Shown piece by piece: positions 1-7,155 of a DNA stretch of 64,000 bases. The notes under the pieces are model-generated. The model had not been told where the DNA came from. It was given only the letters and a program-made list of their open reading frames with translations, and did no database searches. Within the stretch, counting starts at the first letter, position 1. Every line of letters begins with the position of its first letter. The position numbers and the translations under genes are program-made. The stretch covers positions 124,001 through 188,000 of the forward strand of contig CAWEIS010000004.1 in NCBI GenBank assembly GCA_963809205.1. Direction: 5' to 3'. The stretch is from DATLLN01 sp963809205 (lineage in GTDB: Bacteria; Actinomycetota; Thermoleophilia; Gaiellales; JAICJC01).

Positions 1-1
1 G

Positions 2-425
2 TGCAAGGCCAACCAGCTTCGCCTCTCGAATGCGCCTGGCGCCGTCCCGGAGACCGGGGAGTGGACGTTCACGATCCGCATCCGGAACCAGGGTTCGTTC
101 TGCGTCGTGCGAGGGTTCCCGCAACTGACGTTCCGTGATGTGAACGGGATGACGATCCCGTACGTGATCGCGCCACTCCGGGGCGTCGCGCGAGCTCGCA
201 CTGCCGAACGGGCCCTCCGCATGGATCGCCATTCGGAAGTACCGCTGCGATCTGCATTCCTACGCGGCGCCGCACACGGTCGAGCTCCGGCTGGGCGGCT
301 CGCCAGGCCGATCGACCTTGCAGAGTCACGGCAACTGGGCGTACTGCGGCGCGGGCGACCCTGGCTCGACGGCGTACATGTGGTCGTTCGAGCCGACGCT
401 GCGCGAGGCATGGCGCCATGAGTGA
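2..425 (+). CDS. DUF4232-like protein, 5'-truncated and frameshifted
   Basis: The gene enters from the left edge, so its start is missing. From base 2 the reading frame gives a beta-rich stretch with Cys-Lys-Ala-Asn-Gln-Leu-Arg-Leu, then Phe-Cys-Val-Val-Arg-Gly-Phe-Pro-Gln-Leu and Asp-Val-Asn-Gly. This resembles the Cys-containing core of DUF4232 domains found in actinobacterial exported proteins. Near base 174 sensible coding moves to the next frame, which continues with a Cys-containing segment (positions 216-422) and stops at 423-425. A single extra base explains this. The function is unknown; a secreted or lipid-anchored protein is the family norm, but the signal sequence is outside the window. 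The family call is tentative. Confidence 0.5.
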
Positions 426-432
426 TCAACGC

Positions 433-438
433 TAGGAT
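433..438 (+). promoter_or_regulatory. Leaderless -10 element of the methyltransferase gene
   Basis: TAGGAT ends 6 nt before the GTG at 445, matching the TANNNT-N6-10-start pattern repeated through the window. No Shine-Dalgarno sequence would lie on the transcript. Confidence 0.5.
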
Positions 439-444
439 CGGAGC

Positions 445-1191
445 GTGGAGCGCTACGAGCCCGCGATGAGCTTCGACGAGGACGTCGCCCGGAGCTACGA
501 CCGGGGGTTACGCGGCGACGAGGACGCCGCCGTGGCGTTTCTCGCCGAGCAGGCGCGTGGAGGCCCGGCGCTGGAGCTGGCGATCGGCACGGGCCGCATC
601 GCCCTGCCGCTGGCCACCGAGGGGATCCAGGTCGACGGCATCGACGTGTCGGAGCCGATGGTTGCGCGCCTGCGAGAGAAGCCCGGCGGCGAGCGAATCG
701 GCGTCACGATGGGCGACATGGCCGAGGTTGCCGTCGACGGCCGGTACCGCCTGATCTACGTGGTGTTCAACTCGCTCTACAACCTCCCCGACCAGGAGGC
801 GCAGATCCGCTGCTTCCAGAACGTCGCCGCACACCTGACGGACGACGGCGTGTTCGTGGTCGAGGCGTTCACGCCGGGCTACCTCCACCGCCTGCGCGAA
901 CACCAGTACGTCGACGCCGAGGAGATCCGGGTCGACAAGGTGTGGCTCGACGTCGCGCAGCACGACCCGGTCGCCCAGCGGCTGGTCAAGAACCACGTCG
1001 CGTTGACCTCATCCGGCATCGAGCTGAACCCGGTGGTGCTCCGCTACGCATGGCCCAGTGAGCTCGACCTGATGGCGCGAATCGCCGGCCTCGAGCTGGC
1101 CGCCCGCTGGGGCGACTGGGAGCGTCGTCCCTTCGACGCGTCCAGCAGGCTGCACGTCTCGGTCTGGAGCAGGTCCTCGTCCCACGATTGA
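445..1191 (+). CDS. Class I SAM-dependent methyltransferase
   Basis: This 248-residue soluble protein has the Rossmann methyltransferase signature. Motif I is Ala-Leu-Glu-Leu-Ala-Ile-Gly-Thr-Gly-Arg-Ile near residue 42. An acidic motif II follows (Gly-Ile-Asp-Val-Ser), then Gly-Asp-Met-Ala near residue 91. Motif IV (Ile-Tyr-Val-Val-Phe-Asn-Ser) precedes a post-core segment typical of small-molecule methyltransferases. The substrate cannot be told. The GTG at 445 is preferred because a -10 element lies 6 nt upstream; an in-frame ATG at 466 is the alternative. The gene appears monocistronic. Confidence 0.85.
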   Translation: MERYEPAMSFDEDVARSYDRGLRGDEDAAVAFLAEQARGGPALELAIGTGRIALPLATEGIQVDGIDVSEPMVARLREKPGGERIGVTMGDMAEVAVDGRYRLIYVVFNSLYNLPDQEAQIRCFQNVAAHLTDDGVFVVEAFTPGYLHRLREHQYVDAEEIRVDKVWLDVAQHDPVAQRLVKNHVALTSSGIELNPVVLRYAWPSELDLMARIAGLELAARWGDWERRPFDASSRLHVSVWSRSSSHD

Positions 1192-1243
1192 GACCCAAGC
1201 CCGGCCTGCCGATACAGATCCGATGGGGTTGCTGGAGACATCG

Positions 1244-1621
1244 ATGGCGTATCAGGCGGGGCAGGTGACGGGCTACCTGATCTTCTGGGGCACCGTCCTG
1301 GTGCTCACCAGCTTCCCGCTGTACCGCGTCGCCGGCCGTACCCGCGACCGCAGCGCCGCTGCGTGGATGGCCTGGGTGCCGATCGCGAACGTGATCCTGA
1401 TGTGCCGCATCGCGCGCGTCACCGCGTGGACCGCGCTGGCTCTGCTTGCAGCGCCCCTACCGTTCGGCCCGCTCATCGCGTTCGCGTACATCGTCGTTCT
1501 CTGGGTCAAGATCGGCCAGCGCTTCGGCCGCACCGGTCTAGGCGTCCTGGCCGGCATGCTGCCGATCGTCGGCGCGTGGATCTTCGCGTTCCTGATCGCG
1601 AACGAGCAGCCCGCCGGATGA
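1244..1621 (+). CDS. Small multispanning membrane protein, DUF5684-like
   Basis: A protein of about 125 residues with three to four hydrophobic segments: near residues 8-28, around a Trp-Val-Pro-Ile-Ala-Asn motif near 45, and two further helices ending in Leu-Pro-Ile-Val-Gly-Ala-Trp-Ile-Phe-Ala-Phe. The Trp-Val-Pro-Ile-Ala-Asn motif and the late Phe-Gly-Arg-Thr-Gly-Leu-Gly are like DUF5684 integral membrane proteins, whose role is not established. I place the start at ATG 1244 because GGAGA lies 5 nt upstream; the ATG at 1223 has no ribosome binding site. It ends 7 bp before the convergent hydrolase gene. Confidence 0.7.
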   Translation: MAYQAGQVTGYLIFWGTVLVLTSFPLYRVAGRTRDRSAAAWMAWVPIANVILMCRIARVTAWTALALLAAPLPFGPLIAFAYIVVLWVKIGQRFGRTGLGVLAGMLPIVGAWIFAFLIANEQPAG

Positions 1622-1628
1622 ACGCGCG

Positions 1629-2387
1629 CTAGGCCCGAAGCACGCGGCCGAACAGCTCGAGCATCCGCATCCAGTGCCGCTCGGCGGACGGCTCGTCGTA
1701 CGCCGGCGTGTCCACCTGCGTCCAGCCGTGCGCGGCGCCGACGTACAGCTCGGCGGTATGACGGACGTGGGCATCGGCCAGCGCCTGCGTCAGCCGCGCC
1801 ATCTGCTCCGGCGGCATCGAGCCGTCGTTGTCGGCATGGCCGACATAGAGCTCACCGCGCGCGTTGACCGCGGCCAGGTGCGGGCTGTCCGGTTCCTCGG
1901 TCGCCATGCCTCCGCCGTGGAAGCTGGCCCCGGCGGCGACGACGTCCGGGAAGTCGCCGGCAGTGCGCAGGCTCAGGCGACCGCCCATGCAGTAGCCGAC
2001 GGTGCCGATCGGCCCGCCGGACGCCTCGGAACGGCTGCGCAGAAACGCAAGCCATGCCTTCGCGTCGGCGCGTGCCACCGGCGGCGTCAGCCGGCGGATC
2101 TTCGGCCCAAGGATCGCCCACAGCGGCGCGCGATCCTCGGCACGCATCAGCTCGTCGAGGTTCTCGGCCACCGGCGATCGGCCGTCCCGGTAGAGGACGT
2201 TGGGCACGAACACGGCGTAGCCATGGGAGGCAAGACGCTCGGCCAGAGCCTCGAGCGACGGACGGATGCCGTAGGCGTCCATGTAGACGAGCACGGCCGG
2301 GTGGACGCCCTCGGCCGGATGCACGAACAGCGCGTCGGCGACGCCGTCGGCGGCCTCGACGTCCACGCGCTCGGTGACGACGTCCAC
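1629..2387 (-). CDS. Dienelactone hydrolase family protein
   Basis: An alpha/beta hydrolase of the dienelactone hydrolase family, about 252 residues. The nucleophile elbow is Gly-Tyr-Cys-Met-Gly-Gly, with Cys as nucleophile. A candidate Asp lies in His-Ala-Asp-Asn-Asp-Gly and the His in Ala-Ala-His-Gly-Trp-Thr, giving the Cys-Asp-His triad of this family, which opens dienelactones or related cyclic esters. The actual substrate is unknown. The frame is open to 2423, but GTG 2387 is preferred: TACACT lies 6 nt upstream, and the longer form would leave no room beside the divergent GNAT gene at 2426. Confidence 0.85.
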   Translation of the reverse strand: MDVVTERVDVEAADGVADALFVHPAEGVHPAVLVYMDAYGIRPSLEALAERLASHGYAVFVPNVLYRDGRSPVAENLDELMRAEDRAPLWAILGPKIRRLTPPVARADAKAWLAFLRSRSEASGGPIGTVGYCMGGRLSLRTAGDFPDVVAAGASFHGGGMATEEPDSPHLAAVNARGELYVGHADNDGSMPPEQMARLTQALADAHVRHTAELYVGAAHGWTQVDTPAYDEPSAERHWMRMLELFGRVLRA

Positions 2388-2393
2388 GGCCCG

Positions 2394-2399
2394 AGTGTA
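2394..2399 (-). promoter_or_regulatory. Leaderless -10 element of the dienelactone hydrolase gene
   Basis: On the minus strand TACACT ends 6 nt before GTG 2387. It lies back to back with the plus-strand -10 at 2414-2419, so both divergent promoters fit in a 38-bp spacer. Confidence 0.5.
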
Positions 2400-2413
2400 G
2401 GTCAGCGTGCCTC

Positions 2414-2419
2414 TACGAT
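2414..2419 (+). promoter_or_regulatory. Leaderless -10 element of the GNAT gene
   Basis: TACGAT ends 6 nt before the GTG at 2426. The same hexamer occurs at 2828-2833 before the next gene. Confidence 0.5.
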
Positions 2420-2425
2420 CCACAC

Positions 2426-2821
2426 GTGGCGATCGAGTACGAATGGCGCGGCGGCTTCGACGACCGCGAGGTGAGCGCGCTGCACGCCGAGGGGTTCGAA
2501 CACGAGCTGACCATCGACGGCTGGCTCGCCCAGGTCGGGCGCCACAGCCTGGGCTGGGTGTGCGCCCGCCGGGAGGGCGAGCTGGTCGGCTTCGTCAACG
2601 TCCCCTGGGACGGCGAGACCCACGCCTTCATCATGGACACGCTGGTCACGGCCGCATGTCGCCGGCTGGGCGTCGGCCGTGAGCTGGTCGCCGTCGCCGA
2701 GCGCGAGGCACGCGCCGCCGGCTGCCAGTGGCTGCACGTCGACTTCGAGGACCACCTGCGCCCGTTCTACTTCGACGCGTGCGGGTTCACGCCGACCAAC
2801 GCCGGGTTGATCGAGCTGTAG
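2426..2821 (+). CDS. GNAT family N-acetyltransferase
   Basis: A 131-residue single-domain acetyltransferase. The acetyl-CoA pyrophosphate-binding motif A is visible as Val-Thr-Ala-Ala-Cys-Arg-Arg-Leu-Gly-Val-Gly-Arg-Glu-Leu near residue 75, fitting the Arg/Gln-x-x-Gly-x-Gly/Ala consensus. The end has the usual Phe-Tyr-x-x-x-Gly-Phe pattern (Phe-Tyr-Phe-Asp-Ala-Cys-Gly-Phe). The acceptor (small amine, antibiotic or protein) cannot be told. It starts at GTG 2426 from its own promoter and is followed 19 bp later by the separately promoted M16 peptidase gene. Confidence 0.85.
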   Translation: MAIEYEWRGGFDDREVSALHAEGFEHELTIDGWLAQVGRHSLGWVCARREGELVGFVNVPWDGETHAFIMDTLVTAACRRLGVGRELVAVAEREARAAGCQWLHVDFEDHLRPFYFDACGFTPTNAGLIEL

Positions 2822-2827
2822 CCCGAC

Positions 2828-2833
2828 TACGAT
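2828..2833 (+). promoter_or_regulatory. Leaderless -10 element of the M16 peptidase gene
   Basis: TACGAT ends 7 nt before ATG 2841, immediately after the GNAT stop codon. Confidence 0.5.
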
Positions 2834-2840
2834 ACGCGCC

Positions 2841-4103
2841 ATGTTCCAGAAGACGACACTCCCCAACGGGCTGCGCGTGATCACCAGCCCCATGCCCGCC
2901 GCCAAATCCGTCGCCGTGATGGTGATGGTCGCCGCGGGTAGCCGTTACGAGACGAAGCCCACCAGCGGCATCGCGCACTTCGCCGAGCACATGTTCTTCA
3001 AGGGCACGGAGAAGCGGCCGACCGCCAAGGACATCTCAGCCGAGGTCGACGGCATCGGCGGCGAGTTCAACGCATTCACCGGCAAGGAATACACCGGCTA
3101 CTACATCAAGTGCGCCGCGGAGCACCGCGAGCTCGCGCTGGACGTGCTGGCCGACCAGCTGCTGTCGTCGCGCTTCGACCCCGAGGAGATCGAGCGGGAG
3201 AAGGGCGTGATCATCGAGGAGCTGAACATGTACGTGGACACGCCGCGTGACCACGTGGACAGCGTCTACGACCAGCTGCTGTTCGGCGACCAACCGCTGG
3301 GCTGGGACATCATCGGCACCAAGGAGACGATCCGCGCCGCGGAGCGCGACAGCTTCCTCTCCTACCTCGATTCGTGGTACGCACCGCGGCGGCTCGTGGT
3401 CGGCGCCGGCGGCGCCGTCGACGACGGCTTCGTGGCCGAGGTCGAGCGGCACTTCGGGCACCTCGCTGACCGCAACACCGGTGACGCGCAGCCGGTGGAG
3501 GTCGTCCAGACCGAGGCTCGCGTGCGGCTGGCCACTCGCGACTCCGACCAGGCGCATCTGCGGCTGGGCGTCCGCGGTATCGAGACCACCAGCCCCGACC
3601 GGTACGCCATGCAGCTGCTGACGGCGATCCTCGGCGGCGGCATGTCGTCGCGGCTGTTCACCGAGGTGCGCGAGCGCCTCGGCCTCGCCTACTACGTCTA
3701 CGGCTACCACCAGAGCTACGCCGACGCGGGCACCCTGTTCGCGCAGGCCGGCGTCGACACCGAGCGGATCGATCAGGCGGTCTCGACGATCGCCAAGGAG
3801 TTCCGCTCGATGGCCGACAAGACGGTGCCGGCGGATGAGCTGCGCCGCTGCAAGAACTACCTGAAGGGGCGGCTCGTGCTGCAGCTCGAGGACCCGCGCG
3901 GGCTGCTGATGTTCGGGCTGCGGCGCGAGGTGCTCGAGAACCGGCTGGCGGAGCCCGAGGAGCTACTCGATGCGATCGAGGCGGTGACGGCCGAGGACGT
4001 CCAGCGGCTGGCCCACGAGATCGTCGTCGACGACGGCCTGAACTTCGCGCTGGTCGGGCCCTTCGACGACCACCAGCGGTTCCTCGACCTGCTGGCGGCC
4101 TGA
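2841..4103 (+). CDS. M16 family zinc metallopeptidase (processing-peptidase type)
   Basis: A 420-residue pitrilysin-family peptidase of the single-unit (about 45 kDa) class. The inverted zinc motif His-Phe-Ala-Glu-His lies at residues 46-50. The third ligand, Glu126 in Ile-Ile-Glu-Glu-Leu, sits at the expected spacing of 76 residues. The C-terminal half carries the inactive paired domain (Gly-Gly-Gly-Met-Ser-Ser-Arg-Leu-Phe and Arg-Glu-Arg-Leu-Gly-Leu-Ala-Tyr), so the enzyme probably works as a dimer on unfolded peptides. Bacterial relatives often lie near pnp or rpsO; none is here. It is probably cytoplasmic, as there is no signal peptide. The start is fixed by the -10 at 2828. Confidence 0.92.
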   Translation: MFQKTTLPNGLRVITSPMPAAKSVAVMVMVAAGSRYETKPTSGIAHFAEHMFFKGTEKRPTAKDISAEVDGIGGEFNAFTGKEYTGYYIKCAAEHRELALDVLADQLLSSRFDPEEIEREKGVIIEELNMYVDTPRDHVDSVYDQLLFGDQPLGWDIIGTKETIRAAERDSFLSYLDSWYAPRRLVVGAGGAVDDGFVAEVERHFGHLADRNTGDAQPVEVVQTEARVRLATRDSDQAHLRLGVRGIETTSPDRYAMQLLTAILGGGMSSRLFTEVRERLGLAYYVYGYHQSYADAGTLFAQAGVDTERIDQAVSTIAKEFRSMADKTVPADELRRCKNYLKGRLVLQLEDPRGLLMFGLRREVLENRLAEPEELLDAIEAVTAEDVQRLAHEIVVDDGLNFALVGPFDDHQRFLDLLAA

Positions 4104-4104
4104 T

Positions 4105-4746
4105 CTACCCAGGCAACAGAATCCGGGCGAGGCTCTCCGCGAGCCACGTCGCATAGGCGGTGCGCGACCAGCCGCGCCTGCGCATCAGCAGCTGCTGCAG
4201 GTCGGAGCTGGCCAGCGCCCACACGGTGTCCACCGCGACGGCGCGGTCGACCGACAGCGGTCCGCGCGCGCTCAGGGCGTCGACGAACTCCGCCAGACCG
4301 GCGCGGCGCGCGCGGTCGATCCCACGTTGGAGCTCGGCGATCGGAGGCTCGCTGACCGCAGCAGCGTCGACCACCGCCATCAACGGACCGACCCGCTCCA
4401 GGCGGCGGACGATGTCGGCGGCGAACATCTGCAGCTGCGTGCGCTGGTCGCGCTCGGCGACGACTGCGCGGGGTCCCGCCTGCTCGGGGATCGGCGCCTC
4501 GTCGCCGAGCCGGGCGGCGCGGCGGACGAGCGCATCGAGTAGGGCCGACTTGCTGCCGAACGCCTGGTACACCGTCTCCGCCGACACCCCGGCCCGGCCC
4601 GCGATCGCCGCGACCGACGTCCCCGCGAACCCGCCCTTGACGAACAGCACACCGGCGGCGTCGAGGATCCGAGCGCGTGTCTGCTGGGCCTGCTCGCGCC
4701 GCCGCTCGGAGCGATATGGGCGCTTGCGCTTGACATCTCCGCTCAT
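4105..4746 (-). CDS. TetR family transcriptional regulator
   Basis: A 213-residue repressor-type protein. After a basic N-terminus rich in Arg and Lys comes a TetR helix-turn-helix, from Thr-Arg-Ala-Arg-Ile-Leu-Asp-Ala-Ala to Thr-Val-Tyr-Gln-Ala-Phe-Gly-Ser-Lys, at about residues 25-70. The C-terminal ligand and dimer domain is helical and not assignable. It is transcribed divergently from the SnoaL-like gene, and the 57-bp spacer holds inverted repeats, so it probably represses that gene and itself. TACAGT lies 6 nt before its ATG. It ends 1 bp after the convergent M16 gene. Confidence 0.88.
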   Translation of the reverse strand: MSGDVKRKRPYRSERRREQAQQTRARILDAAGVLFVKGGFAGTSVAAIAGRAGVSAETVYQAFGSKSALLDALVRRAARLGDEAPIPEQAGPRAVVAERDQRTQLQMFAADIVRRLERVGPLMAVVDAAAVSEPPIAELQRGIDRARRAGLAEFVDALSARGPLSVDRAVAVDTVWALASSDLQQLLMRRRGWSRTAYATWLAESLARILLPG

Positions 4747-4752
4747 TCGGCT

Positions 4753-4783
4753 ACTGTAACCCAGTATTCGATACAGTGATACT
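4753..4783. promoter_or_regulatory. Candidate TetR operator and divergent promoters
   Basis: The spacer holds ACTGTA at 4753-4758 and its complement TACAGT at 4772-4777, separated by 13 bp. It also holds AGTAT (4763-4767) and ATACT (4779-4783). Read on the minus strand the first arm is itself the regulator's -10 (TACAGT, 6 nt before ATG 4746). The TACAGT at 4772 can serve as -10 for the plus-strand gene. A TetR dimer bound here would block both promoters. Confidence 0.45.
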
Positions 4784-4803
4784 CAAGTGAAAGGATGAGG
4801 ACG

Positions 4804-5211
4804 ATGGGATCTCCCGATACGGTTCTCAGGCGCCTGATCAACGAGGGGTTCTCCGGCGGCCGGCTGGAGGTTGCCGACGAGCTGATCGCGCCAGACGTGA
4901 TCGAGCACCAGGACTACGGCCCCGGCCACGCGCCCGGCGCCGAGGGCGTCAAGGCCGTGATGGCGTCGCTCCGCCGGGCGTTCTCCGACTTCCGGCTGGA
5001 CATCGAGGACATCGCCGTGGACGGCGATGTCGCCTGGGCGCGCAACGTCGCCACCGGCACCAACGACGGCTCGTTCATGGGCCACCCGCCGACCGGGAAG
5101 CCGATGCGGATCGACGTGATCGACGTCGTGCGCGTGCGCGACGGCCGGATCGTCGAGCACTGGGGCGTCCCCGACAGGCTCGGCGTGCTCCGCCAGCTGG
5201 GACTTACCTAG
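4804..5211 (+). CDS. SnoaL-like ester cyclase / NTF2-fold protein
   Basis: A 135-residue single NTF2-like domain protein resembling SnoaL-type polyketide cyclases: Glu-His-Gln-Asp-Tyr-Gly-Pro-Gly-His near residue 35, Phe-Ser-Asp-Phe-Arg, and a C-terminal Arg-Asp-Gly-Arg-Ile-Val-Glu-His-Trp-Gly. Such proteins bind or isomerise small hydrophobic ligands; the ligand is unknown. The start ATG 4804 has AAAGGATGAGG upstream; ATG 4795 would overlap that site. It is probably controlled by the divergent TetR gene. Its stop codon shares the tetramer CTAG with the stop of the convergent M24 gene. Confidence 0.78.
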   Translation: MGSPDTVLRRLINEGFSGGRLEVADELIAPDVIEHQDYGPGHAPGAEGVKAVMASLRRAFSDFRLDIEDIAVDGDVAWARNVATGTNDGSFMGHPPTGKPMRIDVIDVVRVRDGRIVEHWGVPDRLGVLRQLGLT

Positions 5212-6353
5212 CGAATCTCCAGCTCGTAGTCGAAGTCGGTCAGCACCTCGTTGCCATCCGCGGTGATCAGGATCAGATCCTCCAGGCGGACGCCGCCGAA
5301 GTCCTTGCGATAGACGCCGGGCTCGTTGGTGACCACGTCGCCGGCGTCGAGGCTGGGGCTGCCGCCCATCCCCATGTAGGGCGCCTCGTGGACGTCGAAA
5401 CCGACCCCGTGGCCGAGGCCGTGGAAGAAGTCCTCCTCGAGGCGCTCTCCCTCGGCCAGGCCGCGGCTGGTGCGGAACCCGCCGGCCTCGATCACGTCGC
5501 AGGCGACCTCCCACGGCCGCGCGCCGGGGACGCCGGGGCGGATCGCGTCGGTGCTGCGCTTGAGCGACTCGAGCACCACGGCGTGCATGTGCCTGAGCCG
5601 GTCGGGGGCGTCGCCGAAGCAGAACGTCCGGGTCATGTCCGCGCAGAATCGGCTCTCGCTGTCCTTGGGGAAAACGTCGATGATGATCGACTCCCCCGGC
5701 TGGATCGGGCCGCTGCCGAGGTCATGGACTCGTGCGCCGCCTGGGCCCGCGCCGACGATCGGCGGCTCGCCCTCGCAGCCGTGGGCGCGCAGCACCGAGA
5801 CGATCTCCTCGCGCACCCGCTCGCAGGTCAGCGTCTCGCCGCCGGCGACCAGTCCCTCGCCGCCGGGGGTGGCGGACCCGATCAACTCGCGGGCCGCGGC
5901 GAACGCGGCCTCGGTTGCGCGCTGGGCCGCCCGGATGCCCTCGATCTGGCGATCGGTCTTGAGGCGCCGGCGGGCCTCGAACAGCTCGCGATCGGGCGTC
6001 ACCGTCAAGCCGTGCTCGCGCAGGTAGTCGGCCAGCCCGACGGGAAACGTCGGCGGCACGGCCACCGTGCTGACCCCCGCCTTCTCCACCGAACGGCGGA
6101 CCGACTCCATCTGCGCCTGGTGCGGTTCCATCCCAGCGCGCACCAGCTCGCGGATCCCGAAGTCGTCGTCGGTCCAGATCTCGCCGGCAGTCGAGTCGCG
6201 GCGCATCACCTCGACCTCGAGCGTGTTGGTGACGATGATCCGGCGGCCGTCGGTCTCGATGTAGGTGTAGGGATCGGTGCAGGGGACGCCGGTTGCGACG
6301 AACATGTCGGCGTCCCGCATGGAATCAGCGTGAATCAGCAGCGAGTCAGTCAT
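5208..6353 (-). CDS. M24 family Xaa-Pro-type metallopeptidase
   Basis: A 381-residue creatinase/aminopeptidase-P-like protein: an N-terminal domain of about 150 residues, then a pita-bread metallopeptidase domain. The five dinuclear metal ligands are visible: Asp in Ile-Ile-Ile-Asp-Val-Phe, Asp in Ala-Asp-Met-Thr-Arg-Thr, His in Gly-Leu-Gly-His-Gly-Val-Gly, Glu in Asn-Glu-Pro-Gly-Val-Tyr and Glu in Val-Arg-Leu-Glu-Asp. It probably removes N-terminal residues before proline. ATG 6353 is chosen over upstream in-frame codons because TAGCGT lies 7 nt before it. Confidence 0.9.
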   Translation of the reverse strand: MTDSLLIHADSMRDADMFVATGVPCTDPYTYIETDGRRIIVTNTLEVEVMRRDSTAGEIWTDDDFGIRELVRAGMEPHQAQMESVRRSVEKAGVSTVAVPPTFPVGLADYLREHGLTVTPDRELFEARRRLKTDRQIEGIRAAQRATEAAFAAARELIGSATPGGEGLVAGGETLTCERVREEIVSVLRAHGCEGEPPIVGAGPGGARVHDLGSGPIQPGESIIIDVFPKDSESRFCADMTRTFCFGDAPDRLRHMHAVVLESLKRSTDAIRPGVPGARPWEVACDVIEAGGFRTSRGLAEGERLEEDFFHGLGHGVGFDVHEAPYMGMGGSPSLDAGDVVTNEPGVYRKDFGGVRLEDLILITADGNEVLTDFDYELEIR

Positions 6354-6360
6354 GGTCCGG

Positions 6361-6366
6361 ACGCTA
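6361..6366 (-). promoter_or_regulatory. Leaderless -10 element of the M24 peptidase gene
   Basis: On the minus strand TAGCGT ends 7 nt before ATG 6353. Confidence 0.4.
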
Positions 6367-6372
6367 CCACCT

Positions 6373-6387
6373 GGTGGATGATCCACC
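6373..6387. promoter_or_regulatory. Perfect 15-bp inverted repeat between divergent genes
   Basis: GGTGGAT (6373-6379) and ATCCACC (6381-6387) are perfect 7-bp arms around one base. They sit 1 bp before the MobA-like start and over the region where its promoter should lie, so this looks like an operator for a dimeric regulator. No regulator gene is adjacent. Confidence 0.4.
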
Positions 6388-6388
6388 G

Positions 6389-6928
6389 ATGACGAGCCCC
6401 CGACCGCACCGCGTCGCCGGCATCGTGCTCGCCGCGGGTGCCGGCACGCGCTTCGGCGGTCCGGTCAAACAGCTGCACCTCCTCGACGGCCGGCCGATGC
6501 TCGAGCACGTGCTGGCGACCATGGCCGAGGCGGGGCTCGACGAGGTGATCGTCGTCCTCGGAGCGAACGCCGGCGCCGTGCTGGAGGGCGTCGACCTACA
6601 CGGCGCGCGGCCGGTTGTCAGCGAACGGTGGGCGGACGGCCAGGCGGCGTCGCTGCAGGACGCCCTGGCCGCCACCGATGCGGGCGCAGCGTTGATCGTG
6701 CTGGGCGACGGCCCGCGGCTGTCTGCCGACGCCGTACGCCGGATCGCCGCGGCGGACGGACCGGCGGCCGCGGACTACGGCTCGGGCCGCTCACACCCGG
6801 TGCTGCTCCCCCGCACGGTCTGGAGATCGCTGCCGGCCGCCGGCGAAACGCCCGGCCGAGAGGTGCAGGTGCGCCTGGTGGACTGCGGCGACCTGCCGCC
6901 TCCGGGCGATGTCGACTACCCGGACTGA
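6389..6928 (+). CDS. MobA/MocA-like nucleotidyltransferase
   Basis: A 179-residue NTP-transferase fold. The nucleotide-binding start is Ile-Val-Leu-Ala-Ala-Gly-Ala-Gly-Thr-Arg-Phe-Gly, followed by the Lys in Pro-Val-Lys-Gln-Leu. The metal-binding motif reads Leu-Gly-Asp-Gly-Pro, where MocA/MobA proteins usually have Leu-Gly-Asp-Gln-Pro. It could be a molybdenum cofactor cytidylyltransferase or a related enzyme; no moco or xanthine dehydrogenase genes are nearby, so the substrate is open. The start is ATG 6389, next to a perfect inverted repeat. The 3' end overlaps the convergent rsrA-like gene by 13 bp. Confidence 0.75.
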   Translation: MTSPRPHRVAGIVLAAGAGTRFGGPVKQLHLLDGRPMLEHVLATMAEAGLDEVIVVLGANAGAVLEGVDLHGARPVVSERWADGQAASLQDALAATDAGAALIVLGDGPRLSADAVRRIAAADGPAAADYGSGRSHPVLLPRTVWRSLPAAGETPGREVQVRLVDCGDLPPPGDVDYPD

Positions 6929-7155
6929 GCCCGCAGCTGCAGGCGCACCTTGTCGACCAGGTCGTTCGGGACCGGGTCGCCGCAGCAGACCGTCTTCACC
7001 GTCTCGCGGAGCTGCGCCTCGAAGTGGTACCGCTCGCGGCAGTACTCGCACTCGCCCAGATGCACCTCGATCATGCTGACCTCGTCGGGCGTCAGCGAGC
7101 GGTCGAGGTACGCCTGGAGCTGGTGTTCGACGCCCTTGCAGGTGTCCACCGTCAC
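6916..7155 (-). CDS. rsrA: RsrA-type zinc anti-sigma factor
   Basis: A 79-residue zinc anti-sigma factor. The ligand set Cys6, His32, Cys36 and Cys39 has exactly the spacing of Streptomyces RsrA (Cys11, His37, Cys41, Cys44). In RsrA these residues hold zinc while reduced and form a disulfide under thiol stress, releasing SigR. A further Cys-Cys pair follows at about residues 57-58. The ATG overlaps the last 4 bp of the sigma gene, so the pair is translationally coupled. The role as a thiol-redox switch is by family analogy. Confidence 0.88.
   Translation of the reverse strand: MTVDTCKGVEHQLQAYLDRSLTPDEVSMIEVHLGECEYCRERYHFEAQLRETVKTVCCGDPVPNDLVDKVRLQLRAQSG

Noticed and set aside
1674..2474. 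A 266-codon plus-strand ORF opposite the dienelactone hydrolase gene
   Set aside because: It lacks any recognisable domain, while the opposite strand carries a complete hydrolase triad.
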